This document shows positions 5,288 through 11,651 of a DNA stretch of 20,186 nt, piece by piece. Below the pieces are notes generated by a model. That model did no database searches and was not told the origin of the DNA. It saw only the letters and a list, made by a program, of their open reading frames with translations. The number at the start of each line of letters is the position of its first letter. Positions within the stretch are counted from its first letter, which is position 1. The position numbers were made by a program, and so were the translations under genes. The DNA is taken from positions 1 to 20,186 of IMG/VR virus record IMGVR_UViG_3300021964_000736; one strand, written 5' to 3'. The stretch is from a virus.

Positions 5288-7482
5288 TATAGTCCTGCCT
5301 CCTCATGCGTTATCCATTCACCCACCGACACGATGGTCACGTCCCTGCCTGCGCGCTTGTCCGCGAACTGCTCGAGGCGTAGGACGCCCGTCTGTAGCCA
5401 CTTCTCCGCGATTGCCTTAGCCCTCGCCTTCTCGGGCTTCTTGTCCACGTCCAGCTCGAGCACACTGGCCACCGCCTTGCCGACCCAGCGCTTGCTGCGG
5501 ACGTTTTCGCGGTACGGGTCGCCGCCCTCCTCTGCGGAGCCAACAATGCGCTGCACACGCATTGCGTGCTTTGTGCTGACCCCGTCGAACAGATCCGGCA
5601 TCTTAAACTCGACCGTGACGCCCACGTATTCCCCATTGGGGATCTGCACGCCGATCATCTGCCGGTAGACGGCCGCCGATGCTGGCGGGGCGAGGTTCGC
5701 CTTGCCGTCGTCTACTCGGAATATGCCTCTACTTAGGTTCTCCGACACGCCGAGCTTCTGCGCCTCCTCTTCGCTGATCTTGTTGATCACTCGGGCAGCT
5801 CTGGCCGCGCCGATGAGTGACCCAGCGCCGCGGATGCTGTCCACTGTGGCGTCATCTCCGTTGCCCTTGCGGATGTGGTGCACGAGTGCCGTTGAGCAGT
5901 CTGTGGCGTCACACACCGTGCGAACGGCACCCACGGCTGCGTTCATGGCTACGTTGTCGTTCTCACTGATCTGCGTGGCCGCAACCCACGGGTCGATGAA
6001 CACCATGCCAATGTTCAGCTCTTTAATCTTGGCCGACATATATTTGACCATCTCTTCGTCGACGCTGATGCCGTCGCGATCCTGCTTGGCGAATATCATT
6101 TTCAAGTCACGGCCCGCGTCCAAGAATATGCGACCCCTAACTTCGTCCGCCGACACCTTGTAGTGCTGCATGGTGGCCGCGAAGCGACGCTGCATCTCCT
6201 CGAGCGGGTCTTCGAGGTTGATGATCCACACGTTGCACGTCTCGTGGACCTGCTCGCCTAGTATCGGCTTGCCGGTAGCGATCGCCAGCGCCTCCGCGAT
6301 CTGCATAGACGTCTTACCCACGCCGCCAGCAGACGCGAGCACGCTGACGTGTCCGCGGATGTAGTGCTGCCCATAGATCCAACGTCTCGGGGGTATCATA
6401 GCCGCGTCCATAGGCTCAAACGCTGTCGGCCACTGGCGCTCGCTCTCGATGCGCTCCTGAGCGACCTCGGCAACCGGCTTGGCCATTGACAGGGCCTCAC
6501 GCAGCTTCTGCGCGCCCGCCTCCTTGAGGTAGTCGTTGGCATCCTTCACGCCGTCGACGCCGAGCTGGTCGAAGCGCACGACGTGAACGTCTGTAGACCC
6601 GTCACCGCGCAGCACGTCAGCCACGGCCTCGATGTCAACGTCTGGGTCTGCGCAGATGGTCACGTCGGACGCTCTGGGCGGGTTGTACGTGCTCAGGCCA
6701 GACTTGCCGAACGTGCAGATCACTGTGGCCGCACCCTCGACTGCCTGATGTACGGATAGCGCGTCCTCTGGTCCCTCGACCATGATGATGCAGCCGCCCT
6801 CGTTCTCATCGCCAATGCGCATTACGTTGCCCACAAGTGCGCCGCGTGAATACTTGTTTACGCCGTTGTGCTCGCGCTTTTCACCGGCCTCGGTAAGTAG
6901 GACCGCCTGCACGCCGGTGATGCTGCCCTCGTAGTCCATCGCGGGGAAAATTATTGCGGGGCCGCCGTATAGGCTCGGGTTATATCTGGCGATGTTCGCG
7001 GCAGTGCCCGCGCGTAGGCTGCGGCTGTTTAGGTATAGCAGCGCGGGTCGCACCGCGTCCTGATTGTCTCGCGTGATCGGTACACTACCCTCCCACGCCT
7101 TAACGGCCTTCTCGATCTTTTCCTTGCGCGTCTCGTCGTCCTTGACCAGCAGGTTCTTAGCGGCCAAGCGGCTTATCAGGCGATCCATCTCCGACGGCAT
7201 GAAGGGCTCGCTCTCACCGCCCTCGAGCTGCTTGGGGTTCTCGCTGCCGCGCTTGAAGCCTGAGCCGATCGTCGTCTTAATCTCGGTGTCCGTCAGCCCG
7301 ATCGCCTTTGCAGCTGTATGCAAGTCCGTGATCGTGCCGTCGATGTCACCGGCGCCCATGTGCGCGTGGCGACCTAATGTGAATGCGGCCTTGTTGAGGG
7401 CCTCGTTGCGTCCACCCTTAGACGCGATGCCCATCTCGGCTACGATGCTCTCTCTGACCTTGCTAAAGTATTGTTGGCTCAT
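5287..7482 (-). CDS. Replicative primase-helicase, Toprim plus RecA-like ATPase
   Basis: The 731-aa protein probably primes and unwinds phage DNA. Residues about 24-82 resemble the helical PriCT domain found behind AEP-type primases (EALNKAAFTLGRHAHMGAGD). A Toprim domain follows, with E236 in VEGPEDA (235-241) and the acidic ADPD at 278-281. A RecA/RepA-like ATPase then occupies about 375-570: Walker A SAGGVGKT at 384-391, Walker B VFIDP at 495-499, VHHIRKG at 534-540 and RGAG at 551-554. The C-terminal part (about 640-731) is probably a winged helix. There is no zinc ribbon and no AEP catalytic core. GGGAG lies 12 bases before the ATG. No DNA polymerase is seen nearby, so the polymerase is likely that of the host or encoded elsewhere. 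Confidence 0.85.
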   Translation of the reverse strand: MSQQYFSKVRESIVAEMGIASKGGRNEALNKAAFTLGRHAHMGAGDIDGTITDLHTAAKAIGLTDTEIKTTIGSGFKRGSENPKQLEGGESEPFMPSEMDRLISRLAAKNLLVKDDETRKEKIEKAVKAWEGSVPITRDNQDAVRPALLYLNSRSLRAGTAANIARYNPSLYGGPAIIFPAMDYEGSITGVQAVLLTEAGEKREHNGVNKYSRGALVGNVMRIGDENEGGCIIMVEGPEDALSVHQAVEGAATVICTFGKSGLSTYNPPRASDVTICADPDVDIEAVADVLRGDGSTDVHVVRFDQLGVDGVKDANDYLKEAGAQKLREALSMAKPVAEVAQERIESERQWPTAFEPMDAAMIPPRRWIYGQHYIRGHVSVLASAGGVGKTSMQIAEALAIATGKPILGEQVHETCNVWIINLEDPLEEMQRRFAATMQHYKVSADEVRGRIFLDAGRDLKMIFAKQDRDGISVDEEMVKYMSAKIKELNIGMVFIDPWVAATQISENDNVAMNAAVGAVRTVCDATDCSTALVHHIRKGNGDDATVDSIRGAGSLIGAARAARVINKISEEEAQKLGVSENLSRGIFRVDDGKANLAPPASAAVYRQMIGVQIPNGEYVGVTVEFKMPDLFDGVSTKHAMRVQRIVGSAEEGGDPYRENVRSKRWVGKAVASVLELDVDKKPEKARAKAIAEKWLQTGVLRLEQFADKRAGRDVTIVSVGEWITHEEAGL

Positions 7483-7510
7483 TTTGTTTATCTGCTCCCT
7501 GCAAGTGTGT

Positions 7511-7535
7511 GCCGCGCCCGACGTGCGGACGCGGC
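7511..7535. other. Imperfect hairpin before the primase-helicase gene
   Basis: GCCGCG-C-CCG and CGG-A-CGCGGC form a nine-pair stem with one mismatch and an ACGTG loop. It lies between the SSB-like gene and the primase-helicase start, and no T run follows on either strand. It could act as a weak attenuator, an RNA-processing site or an RNA stabiliser; equally it might have no role. Confidence 0.4.
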
Positions 7536-7540
7536 GAGTA

Positions 7541-8128
7541 TTAGAAGCCGAAGTTGTCTTCAGCCGCCAGAGCTTGCGCCGGTGTCTGCGCAGGGGCCGG
7601 TGCAGCTGGTGCAGGTTCAGCGCCTGCCGTTGGTGGCTTTGTCCACTTGAGAATGGAATGCCCTAAGTCGTAGCTAGTACCCTTGCCCACCACCACGGGG
7701 GTAGACGAAGTAACACTCACAACTGGTACCATGCCCTGCGTAAACTCGGGGTGCTTTTCAGCGTCGTTGTACAGCTTGGCGATAAACTGGCCCGTGCCGT
7801 AGCTGTTGTTGCTGAACTGCGCCTGAGTGCCGTCACTGGTCCAGCAGTTTACGTCGAAGCCTTGCTTGTATGCGGGCTTGCCGTCCAGATCCAGCTCCTG
7901 CGGTTTTGGCGTAGGCTGTGATGGCGATGGCCACTCCTGCCAGTCACGTGCGCCGACTGCGATTTTAAGCCAACCGAACTTCACGTTTTTAATGTCGATT
8001 GCGATGCCAGCGGTCATGTCAAGCGTCTTGGGGTCGCCGCCGTCGCTAAGTGTCCAGCGGTTTTGTGGTAGGTTTACGCGGATGTATGCGCCCGCGCTGT
8101 CGTTAGTCTCTCCGAAAGAAATTGGCAT
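7541..8128 (-). CDS. SSB-like single-stranded DNA-binding protein
   Basis: This 195-aa protein has a beta-rich body (residues about 12-165) with many aromatic residues, followed by a Pro/Ala linker (about 166-188) and the terminal tail AAEDNFGF. That layout, a fold followed by a flexible linker and an acidic tip ending in Phe, is the hallmark of bacterial and phage SSB proteins, whose tip recruits partner proteins. The body does not match classical SSB by eye, so this is a divergent or analogous protein. AAGGAG lies six bases before the ATG. It sits between the exonuclease and the primase-helicase, which fits a role in replication and recombination. Confidence 0.65.
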   Translation of the reverse strand: MPISFGETNDSAGAYIRVNLPQNRWTLSDGGDPKTLDMTAGIAIDIKNVKFGWLKIAVGARDWQEWPSPSQPTPKPQELDLDGKPAYKQGFDVNCWTSDGTQAQFSNNSYGTGQFIAKLYNDAEKHPEFTQGMVPVVSVTSSTPVVVGKGTSYDLGHSILKWTKPPTAGAEPAPAAPAPAQTPAQALAAEDNFGF

Positions 8129-8162
8129 GTGTGTCTCCTTGACGTGTGTGCCTAATGTTGGG

Positions 8163-8954
8163 TCAGTCTTGCGTGTGCTCGAATGACCAGCTTGGTATTT
8201 GGATCGTCTGAAGCTCGCCGTAGCCGTAGTCCCAGACGCCCGTCTTACGCGCAGTCGAAAATTTTTCCAACGCGTATCTTACTGCGGCTTCACCCTCTTG
8301 GAGTGAACGCCAGTCCAGCTCGAACACGCCCACGTGGTGGGGCGGCTCTTTACCAACAGAAATAAAGATAAATCTGTCGATCTCATGACCCTCGATCGCC
8401 ATCACACGGCGGTAGAACGCGTCTTGTATGTGATAGCCGAAGTTTGCGCATTGCTTCGCGAAACCTACGGGATCGGGGGATATTGTTGTCTTTAGGTCGA
8501 TGATCGCAGCGATGTCACGGCGCCATGCGTCCGGACGGGCGCGCAGCTCCACGTCATAGATCGCATCCTTAGCAAATACGCTGGCTTCGCACTTCATGTC
8601 GCCGGACAGCAGGTTTGCCGCCGCCCTATTGGACCGAACCGCGTTGGCCATGCCCACAGCGAGCTTGTAGTCGCCCTCAGTGAGTAGCAGCGCGCCTTTG
8701 GCCTCAGCCTCCTCTTTGCGCTCGATCCACGCCTTGCCGCGCCTGTGCTCGGGGCCGCACCACACTGTGCTCGCCATGTGTGGCTCGAACACCAGTGTGT
8801 GAGCTGCAGTGCCAACGTCAAACGCGTTGCTATGCTTACGCTGCCCATACTTGTAATCTGACAGCGACTTCTGCGCGATCGTCTTTGCACCGGACGCTGA
8901 GAGCGCATCGCTGAGGTGGTATTCCTCATTGCTCATTGTGTACGAAATACTCAA
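8163..8954 (-). CDS. RecE-like PD-(D/E)XK exonuclease
   Basis: This 263-aa protein resembles the RecE/exonuclease VIII group (DUF3799-type) that digests double-stranded DNA ends for recombination. The N-terminus (MSNEEYHLSDALSASGAKTI) and the FDVGTAAHTLVFEP segment at 45-58, containing H52, are typical. The catalytic core shows PDAW at 141-144 (D142), IIDLKTT at 151-157 (D153, K155) and YHIQDAFYR at 174-182. The start is a TTG at 8954: GGGAG lies eight bases upstream and the codon overlaps the preceding stop. An ATG at 8936 lacks a binding site. No RecT-type annealing protein is adjacent; the SSB-like gene follows instead. Confidence 0.85.
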   Translation of the reverse strand: MSISYTMSNEEYHLSDALSASGAKTIAQKSLSDYKYGQRKHSNAFDVGTAAHTLVFEPHMASTVWCGPEHRRGKAWIERKEEAEAKGALLLTEGDYKLAVGMANAVRSNRAAANLLSGDMKCEASVFAKDAIYDVELRARPDAWRRDIAAIIDLKTTISPDPVGFAKQCANFGYHIQDAFYRRVMAIEGHEIDRFIFISVGKEPPHHVGVFELDWRSLQEGEAAVRYALEKFSTARKTGVWDYGYGELQTIQIPSWSFEHTQD

Positions 8955-9343
8955 TTCATCATCTCCCTTACGAGATAGCAGAACGTCTCGAAGTCAGTCT
9001 CAACCACCGCGTCACTGTCCTCATGCCCATTAAATATGCCCAGCGGCACCACGCAGCGCATTGGCTTCCGGTCATACTTGTAAAGCAGCGCAGGCCACTT
9101 CTTTTCGCGGCCAGCAGCTGCGCAAGTCTGCGCCCACCAAGCCGTCTGGCCACCGATCGGTCCATCCTTGTAGCGCTTTAGCTCTAGCGTGAATGGGAAG
9201 GCGTCATCATCGGGGATCAGGTCGCCATGTTCGCCAGCACGATACTGCTCCAGATCACGCTTAAACGAGATGCCCAGCTCATCGAGCAGCATCTTCGCGA
9301 CCTCGCGCTCCCATGCGGCTCCCTTGTTGCGACCGTTTACCAT
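8951..9343 (-). CDS. Holliday-junction-resolvase-like PD-(D/E)XK nuclease
   Basis: This 130-aa protein has the layout of small resolvase-type nucleases: GAAWEREVAKMLLDEL (about 8-23) with an acidic residue in the first helix, D41 in HGDLIP, then FTLELKRYKD with E54 and K56 as the ExK pair, and a Gln/Trp-rich helix (GGQTAWWAQ). Such enzymes cut branched DNA before packaging, or nick DNA during replication. The start codon overlaps the upstream stop (TGATG). It lies directly upstream of the RecE-like exonuclease, giving two adjacent nucleases of one superfamily. The substrate cannot be read from the sequence. Confidence 0.8.
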   Translation of the reverse strand: MVNGRNKGAAWEREVAKMLLDELGISFKRDLEQYRAGEHGDLIPDDDAFPFTLELKRYKDGPIGGQTAWWAQTCAAAGREKKWPALLYKYDRKPMRCVVPLGIFNGHEDSDAVVETDFETFCYLVREMMN

Positions 9344-9615
9344 CAGTGCATGCCACGCTTGTCGCTAAAAATGTCGACGCAGGTGTGCGCTGACATCTGC
9401 AGCAGCTCGGTCAACGTGTAGCCCTGCTCTTTCATCTTGGTAAATGTGCTGCCCACGATGCCAGTAAATGCGCCCATCTCTGCAAACGCTGAGCCGTTTT
9501 CGTTGATCTCTCTAAACAGTCCGTCGAGAAGTGGCTGCATAGCCTCGACTGTGATGTGGACGAACTCCTCGACCTCTGCGGTCTCACGCTCTGTGAACTC
9601 ATCATCCCCAGTCAT
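9343..9615 (-). CDS. Unknown acidic 90-aa protein
   Basis: The protein is strongly acidic and helical, with an N-terminal Glu-rich stretch (EFTERETAEVEEFVH) and no membrane segment or motif that I recognise. Its ATG overlaps the stop of the ribbon-helix-helix gene (ATGA), and its stop overlaps the nuclease start, so it is translationally coupled to both. Pairing of a small ribbon-helix-helix gene with a short partner recalls toxin-antitoxin layouts, but the acidic product does not look like a toxin. Function unknown. Confidence 0.65.
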   Translation of the reverse strand: MTGDDEFTERETAEVEEFVHITVEAMQPLLDGLFREINENGSAFAEMGAFTGIVGSTFTKMKEQGYTLTELLQMSAHTCVDIFSDKRGMH

Positions 9616-9764
9616 ACTTCCTCACCTTCCGACTTGAGTAGGCTTACGATCGCCTGCTCTGTCAGCACAGCCATGCTGATGCGCTTACGTTTCGATAGCT
9701 CTCGAAGTTTTTCGATAATGTCGACGCGCACTCGTGCGCCGATCTGCCTTGTCTCGTTTTCCAT
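9612..9764 (-). CDS. Ribbon-helix-helix DNA-binding protein, 50 aa
   Basis: The start at 9764 (MENETRQIGARVRVDIIEKL) has GGAGG six bases upstream; an earlier ATG at 9800 lies inside a hairpin and is unlikely. The 50-aa product shows the MetJ/Arc-type plan: strand RQIGARVRV, helix DIIEKLRELSKRKR, turn IS, then helix MAVLTEQAIVSLLKS. Such proteins act as dimers, placing the strand pair in the DNA major groove at inverted repeats. A strong inverted repeat lies just upstream of its own ribosome binding site, suggesting self-control. Confidence 0.8.
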   Translation of the reverse strand: MENETRQIGARVRVDIIEKLRELSKRKRISMAVLTEQAIVSLLKSEGEEV

Positions 9765-9782
9765 TAGGACCTCCAGTTTATA

Positions 9783-9815
9783 TGCGCAGCGTATCTGCAT
9801 TGATAACGCTGCGCA
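9783..9815. promoter_or_regulatory. Long hairpin / inverted repeat before the RHH gene
   Basis: TGCGCAGCGTATC and GATAACGCTGCGCA pair over 13 bp with a single bulged A and a TGCATT loop. The left outer arms (9783-9792 and 9806-9815) are a perfect 10-bp match. It fills the gap between the 180-aa gene and the RHH gene start, with no T run on the minus strand. It may be a DNA operator for the RHH protein or an RNA structure upstream of its ribosome binding site. Confidence 0.6.
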
Positions 9816-9824
9816 AGCAAGGTG

Positions 9825-10367
9825 TTACATGTGGTCTGGGATGTCGTCGACATGAACTTGCAGGAAGCGCTGCGTGTGCGTTGCCCACATGCGATATGAT
9901 GCCTTCTTTTGAAGCGCCGTGCGGAACACTTGAGCGCAGCTTAGCTTACCGGCCTCGTGCATCTGTTGCAGCTTGATGCACACAAGGTCATACGGCTCAC
10001 CCTCGGCTGTGAACGCTTCGGCGACCTCTCCGGTCGACACGTATCCGCCATTGTTTACGAATTCGTATATGCGCTCATCAAGCGGCGGAACGTCTTCAAC
10101 TTGCCCCACCTTCTGGCTCTCGATAAGCGCCTCCAAGCTCGGGTAGACCTTCTCCGCCCCGTGCTTCTTTAGCATAAGCCACGGGACGCTTTCGCTGCGA
10201 GTGTTGGGGACCAATACCGCCTTAAACTCGTTTGCAACTTCAAAGTCGTGCTTGATGGATAGATGTGCCGGTATGAACACCTCCTCACCATTATCAAGCC
10301 GACGCGCGAAGCTAGTCTTTGTCTCCAGCTGCGATACAATCATCACTTCTGCGTTTTCAATTGTCAT
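9825..10367 (-). CDS. Unknown protein with OB-like and winged-helix-like parts
   Basis: I place the start at 10367, where AAGGA lies eight bases upstream; a longer frame continues upstream but only as a shadow of the preceding gene. The 180-aa product has an N-terminal beta segment (about 8-56, FARRLDNGEEVFIPAHLSIK, then EFKAVLVPN) that reads like a cold-shock or OB-type barrel. A middle and C-terminal part follows with a winged-helix look (DERIYEFVNNGGYVSTGEVA). Nucleic-acid binding is inferred. It overlaps the upstream gene by 11 bases. No named family recognised. Confidence 0.65.
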   Translation of the reverse strand: MTIENAEVMIVSQLETKTSFARRLDNGEEVFIPAHLSIKHDFEVANEFKAVLVPNTRSESVPWLMLKKHGAEKVYPSLEALIESQKVGQVEDVPPLDERIYEFVNNGGYVSTGEVAEAFTAEGEPYDLVCIKLQQMHEAGKLSCAQVFRTALQKKASYRMWATHTQRFLQVHVDDIPDHM

Positions 10368-10617
10368 CTTTGGTGTCCTTATTTTGGTTGAGCCACGCGT
10401 ACACATTGTCGAGTGGGATTTTATGCATTGCTGAGGCCAAGACCGGCCCGTAGTGCAAGATGTCATGCTCCTGTTGTGCTCTTTCGATTTCCATTTGGAG
10501 CATGGCTACGTCAGTGCTCACCCATGACGGGCGGACACCTGAGTGCCTCGATAGTAGAGCGCTTAGCTCTTTCTTTTTGCTGGCAATGAAATCTTTGAGG
10601 CTCTGCTCGGTCATCAT
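10357..10617 (-). CDS. Unknown 86-aa early protein
   Basis: The start at 10617 (or the next codon, 10614) is supported because the stop of the tiny membrane gene upstream lies within the ATGATG, a coupling arrangement repeated throughout this genome. The protein is helical and charged: MMTEQSLKDFIASKKKELSA, then a helix containing MLQMEIERAQQEHDILHYGP. It has no membrane segment and no motif I can name. Function unknown; probably an early accessory protein. Confidence 0.65.
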   Translation of the reverse strand: MMTEQSLKDFIASKKKELSALLSRHSGVRPSWVSTDVAMLQMEIERAQQEHDILHYGPVLASAMHKIPLDNVYAWLNQNKDTKDDN

Positions 10618-10703
10618 TGGACGGCCCACCCCATGATCATCAAAATGTAGAAGCTGCCGAACAGGCAGGCACATCCAATAATATCTAAAATCCAGTTTTT
10701 CAT
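10614..10703 (-). CDS. 29-aa single-span membrane peptide
   Basis: A short frame with ATG at 10703 has GGA six bases upstream (AAAAGGAAACGAA) and encodes MKNWILDIIGCACLFGSFYI followed by LMIMGWAVQ. Nearly the whole peptide is one hydrophobic helix with a basic N-terminal residue. Its TGA is embedded in the ATGATG that starts the next gene, so it is likely translated and coupled. It might be an inner-membrane effector, for example one altering host metabolism or superinfection, but nothing in the sequence shows which. Confidence 0.55.
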   Translation of the reverse strand: MKNWILDIIGCACLFGSFYILMIMGWAVQ

Positions 10704-10746
10704 TTCGTTTCCTTTTCTTTGTATTGGTAGCATAGTGTTAGCGTGG

Positions 10747-10767
10747 GAGGGGAGGCAACCCCCCCTC
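10747..10767 (-). terminator. Hairpin after the 83-aa gene, no T run
   Basis: GAGGGGAGG and CCCCCCCTC (plus-strand reading) form nine pairs, one of them a wobble or mismatch, around a CAA loop. It lies six bases past the stop of the upstream gene. On the minus strand it is followed by CCACGCTAAC, not by T residues, so it is more likely an attenuator or RNA-stability element than a full terminator. Confidence 0.4.
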
Positions 10768-10773
10768 TGCTAA

Positions 10774-11025
10774 TTACTTAGAAGCTAGATCTGTGCCGAA
10801 CGCGAGGTTGACTGCGTAAGTTATTGTGTTTTGCAGGCGCTCGGCGCGCAACTCAGCTTTCGAGTTTCCCGCTCTGCCGAACTTTGCGGCCTCTGCTTGT
10901 GAAATTATCAGGCTTTTAATGGCGGCCTCAAAATCTTGGTCCACCAGACGCATTGCTGAAAGGTAGTGTTTACGAGCCGTTTGCCATTTTGTTAAGTAAC
11001 GTGGGTACATGCTAACTACTGCCAT
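10774..11025 (-). CDS. Unknown helical 83-aa protein, first gene of early operon
   Basis: I choose the ATG at 11025 because GGAG lies nine bases upstream; in-frame GTG (11067) and ATG (11055) starts lack good binding sites. The product (MAVVSMYPRYLTKWQTARKH onwards) is rich in Ala, Lys and Arg and is predicted to be wholly helical (about residues 9-75). It has no motif that I recognise. It stands immediately downstream of the late-gene terminator and a possible promoter, so it should be the first early gene expressed in this direction. Confidence 0.65.
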   Translation of the reverse strand: MAVVSMYPRYLTKWQTARKHYLSAMRLVDQDFEAAIKSLIISQAEAAKFGRAGNSKAELRAERLQNTITYAVNLAFGTDLASK

Positions 11026-11067
11026 TTTTTCGTTCTCCAATTTGGCGGGCTTCATTGCCCTATACAC

Positions 11068-11098
11068 ATGATATAGGTCTTCTGGCCCTAATGTTCAA
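11068..11098 (-). promoter_or_regulatory. Possible leftward sigma70-type promoter
   Basis: On the minus strand TTGAAC (11098-11093) and TATCAT (11073-11068) stand 19 bases apart, just past the terminator and upstream of the first gene of the replication module. The spacing is long by two bases, so this is only a candidate, but a promoter is expected here. Confidence 0.35.
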
Positions 11099-11109
11099 GG
11101 GGGTCAGGC

Positions 11110-11136
11110 AAAAAAAATGCCCCGCCGAAGCGAGGC
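11110..11136 (-). terminator. Strong intrinsic terminator for leftward late transcript
   Basis: On the minus strand GCCTCGC, a TTCG loop and GCGGGGC form a seven-pair stem with one G-T wobble (11136-11119), followed after one A by eight T (11117-11110). This is a textbook Rho-independent terminator. It lies about 140 bases after the last lysis-module gene and separates it from the early module. Confidence 0.85.
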
Positions 11137-11172
11137 TAAGTTGAGAGAGGCAGTCGTGCAGGGCGCGGATGG

Positions 11173-11253
11173 TTAGAATGTGGCGCATTCGGCGGCGCAT
11201 CCATCTCCCACATCAAAATATGATTGAAAGAAAACGCCCTGCCCGACATTCAT
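11173..11253 (-). CDS. Doubtful 26-aa ORF before the terminator
   Basis: A short frame (MNVGQGVFFQSYFDVGDGCA, then AECATF) fills part of the gap between the nuclease gene and the terminator. Its composition is protein-like, but only a weak GGTGA precedes the ATG. A longer frame in the same phase overlaps the nuclease gene and is a shadow. No function can be given. Confidence 0.25.
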   Translation of the reverse strand: MNVGQGVFFQSYFDVGDGCAAECATF

Positions 11254-11279
11254 ATCACCAGCGAAACGGGCTGCAATAG

Positions 11280-11648
11280 CTAATCGATAGACAAAAACCA
11301 CTCGATGTCGGCGCGCTGCGCTTCCTCGGTGAATTGGCTGAGCTGCATCGACCACTTCGGGACGCTGTCACGTTCGAACATTCGTACTAACGGCTGGTCG
11401 CGCATTAGAGAGACGAAGGCAAACACCTCTGCGTTGGACTTTCCAATATGAAAGCGCAGCGTCGTTCCGTGCTGGGCTACGCCGCACGTCTTAACTTCAA
11501 CGCGCATCACTCGGCCAGAGTGTGTCGTGACGTGCAGATCGCAGCCTGTGCCGTCAGCTCTGAGAGCCTCGAGGCCAGCGTCTTCGAGCAGGTAGGCGAC
11601 GTAATGCTCGCCCACTCGGCCCTTCTGCTTGGTGTTGCGCTTAAACAC
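11280..11648 (-). CDS. Small PD-(D/E)XK nuclease, GTG start
   Basis: This 122-aa protein has the compact resolvase-like plan: KGRVGEHYVAYLLEDAG at 9-25 with E14 in the first helix, D37 in GCDLHVTT, and RVEVKTCG at 49-56 with E51 and K53 as the ExK pair. A later helical part completes the fold. It starts with GTG three bases after the endolysin stop, probably by translational coupling since no good binding site is seen. The location at the end of the lysis module, away from the other nucleases, is unusual and may indicate a late role such as resolving DNA branches before packaging. Confidence 0.75.
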   Translation of the reverse strand: MFKRNTKQKGRVGEHYVAYLLEDAGLEALRADGTGCDLHVTTHSGRVMRVEVKTCGVAQHGTTLRFHIGKSNAEVFAFVSLMRDQPLVRMFERDSVPKWSMQLSQFTEEAQRADIEWFLSID

Positions 11649-11651
11649 TGG

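Noticed and set aside
7064-7666. 200-aa plus-strand ORF opposite the primase-helicase and SSB-like genes
   Set aside because: Antisense to two well-supported genes and across the hairpin between them; Ser/Leu/Arg-rich shadow with no initiation signal.
9343-9764. Toxin-antitoxin pair (RHH gene plus 90-aa partner)
   Set aside because: The gene order fits, but the partner is strongly acidic and has no known toxin motif, and both are embedded in a replication operon.
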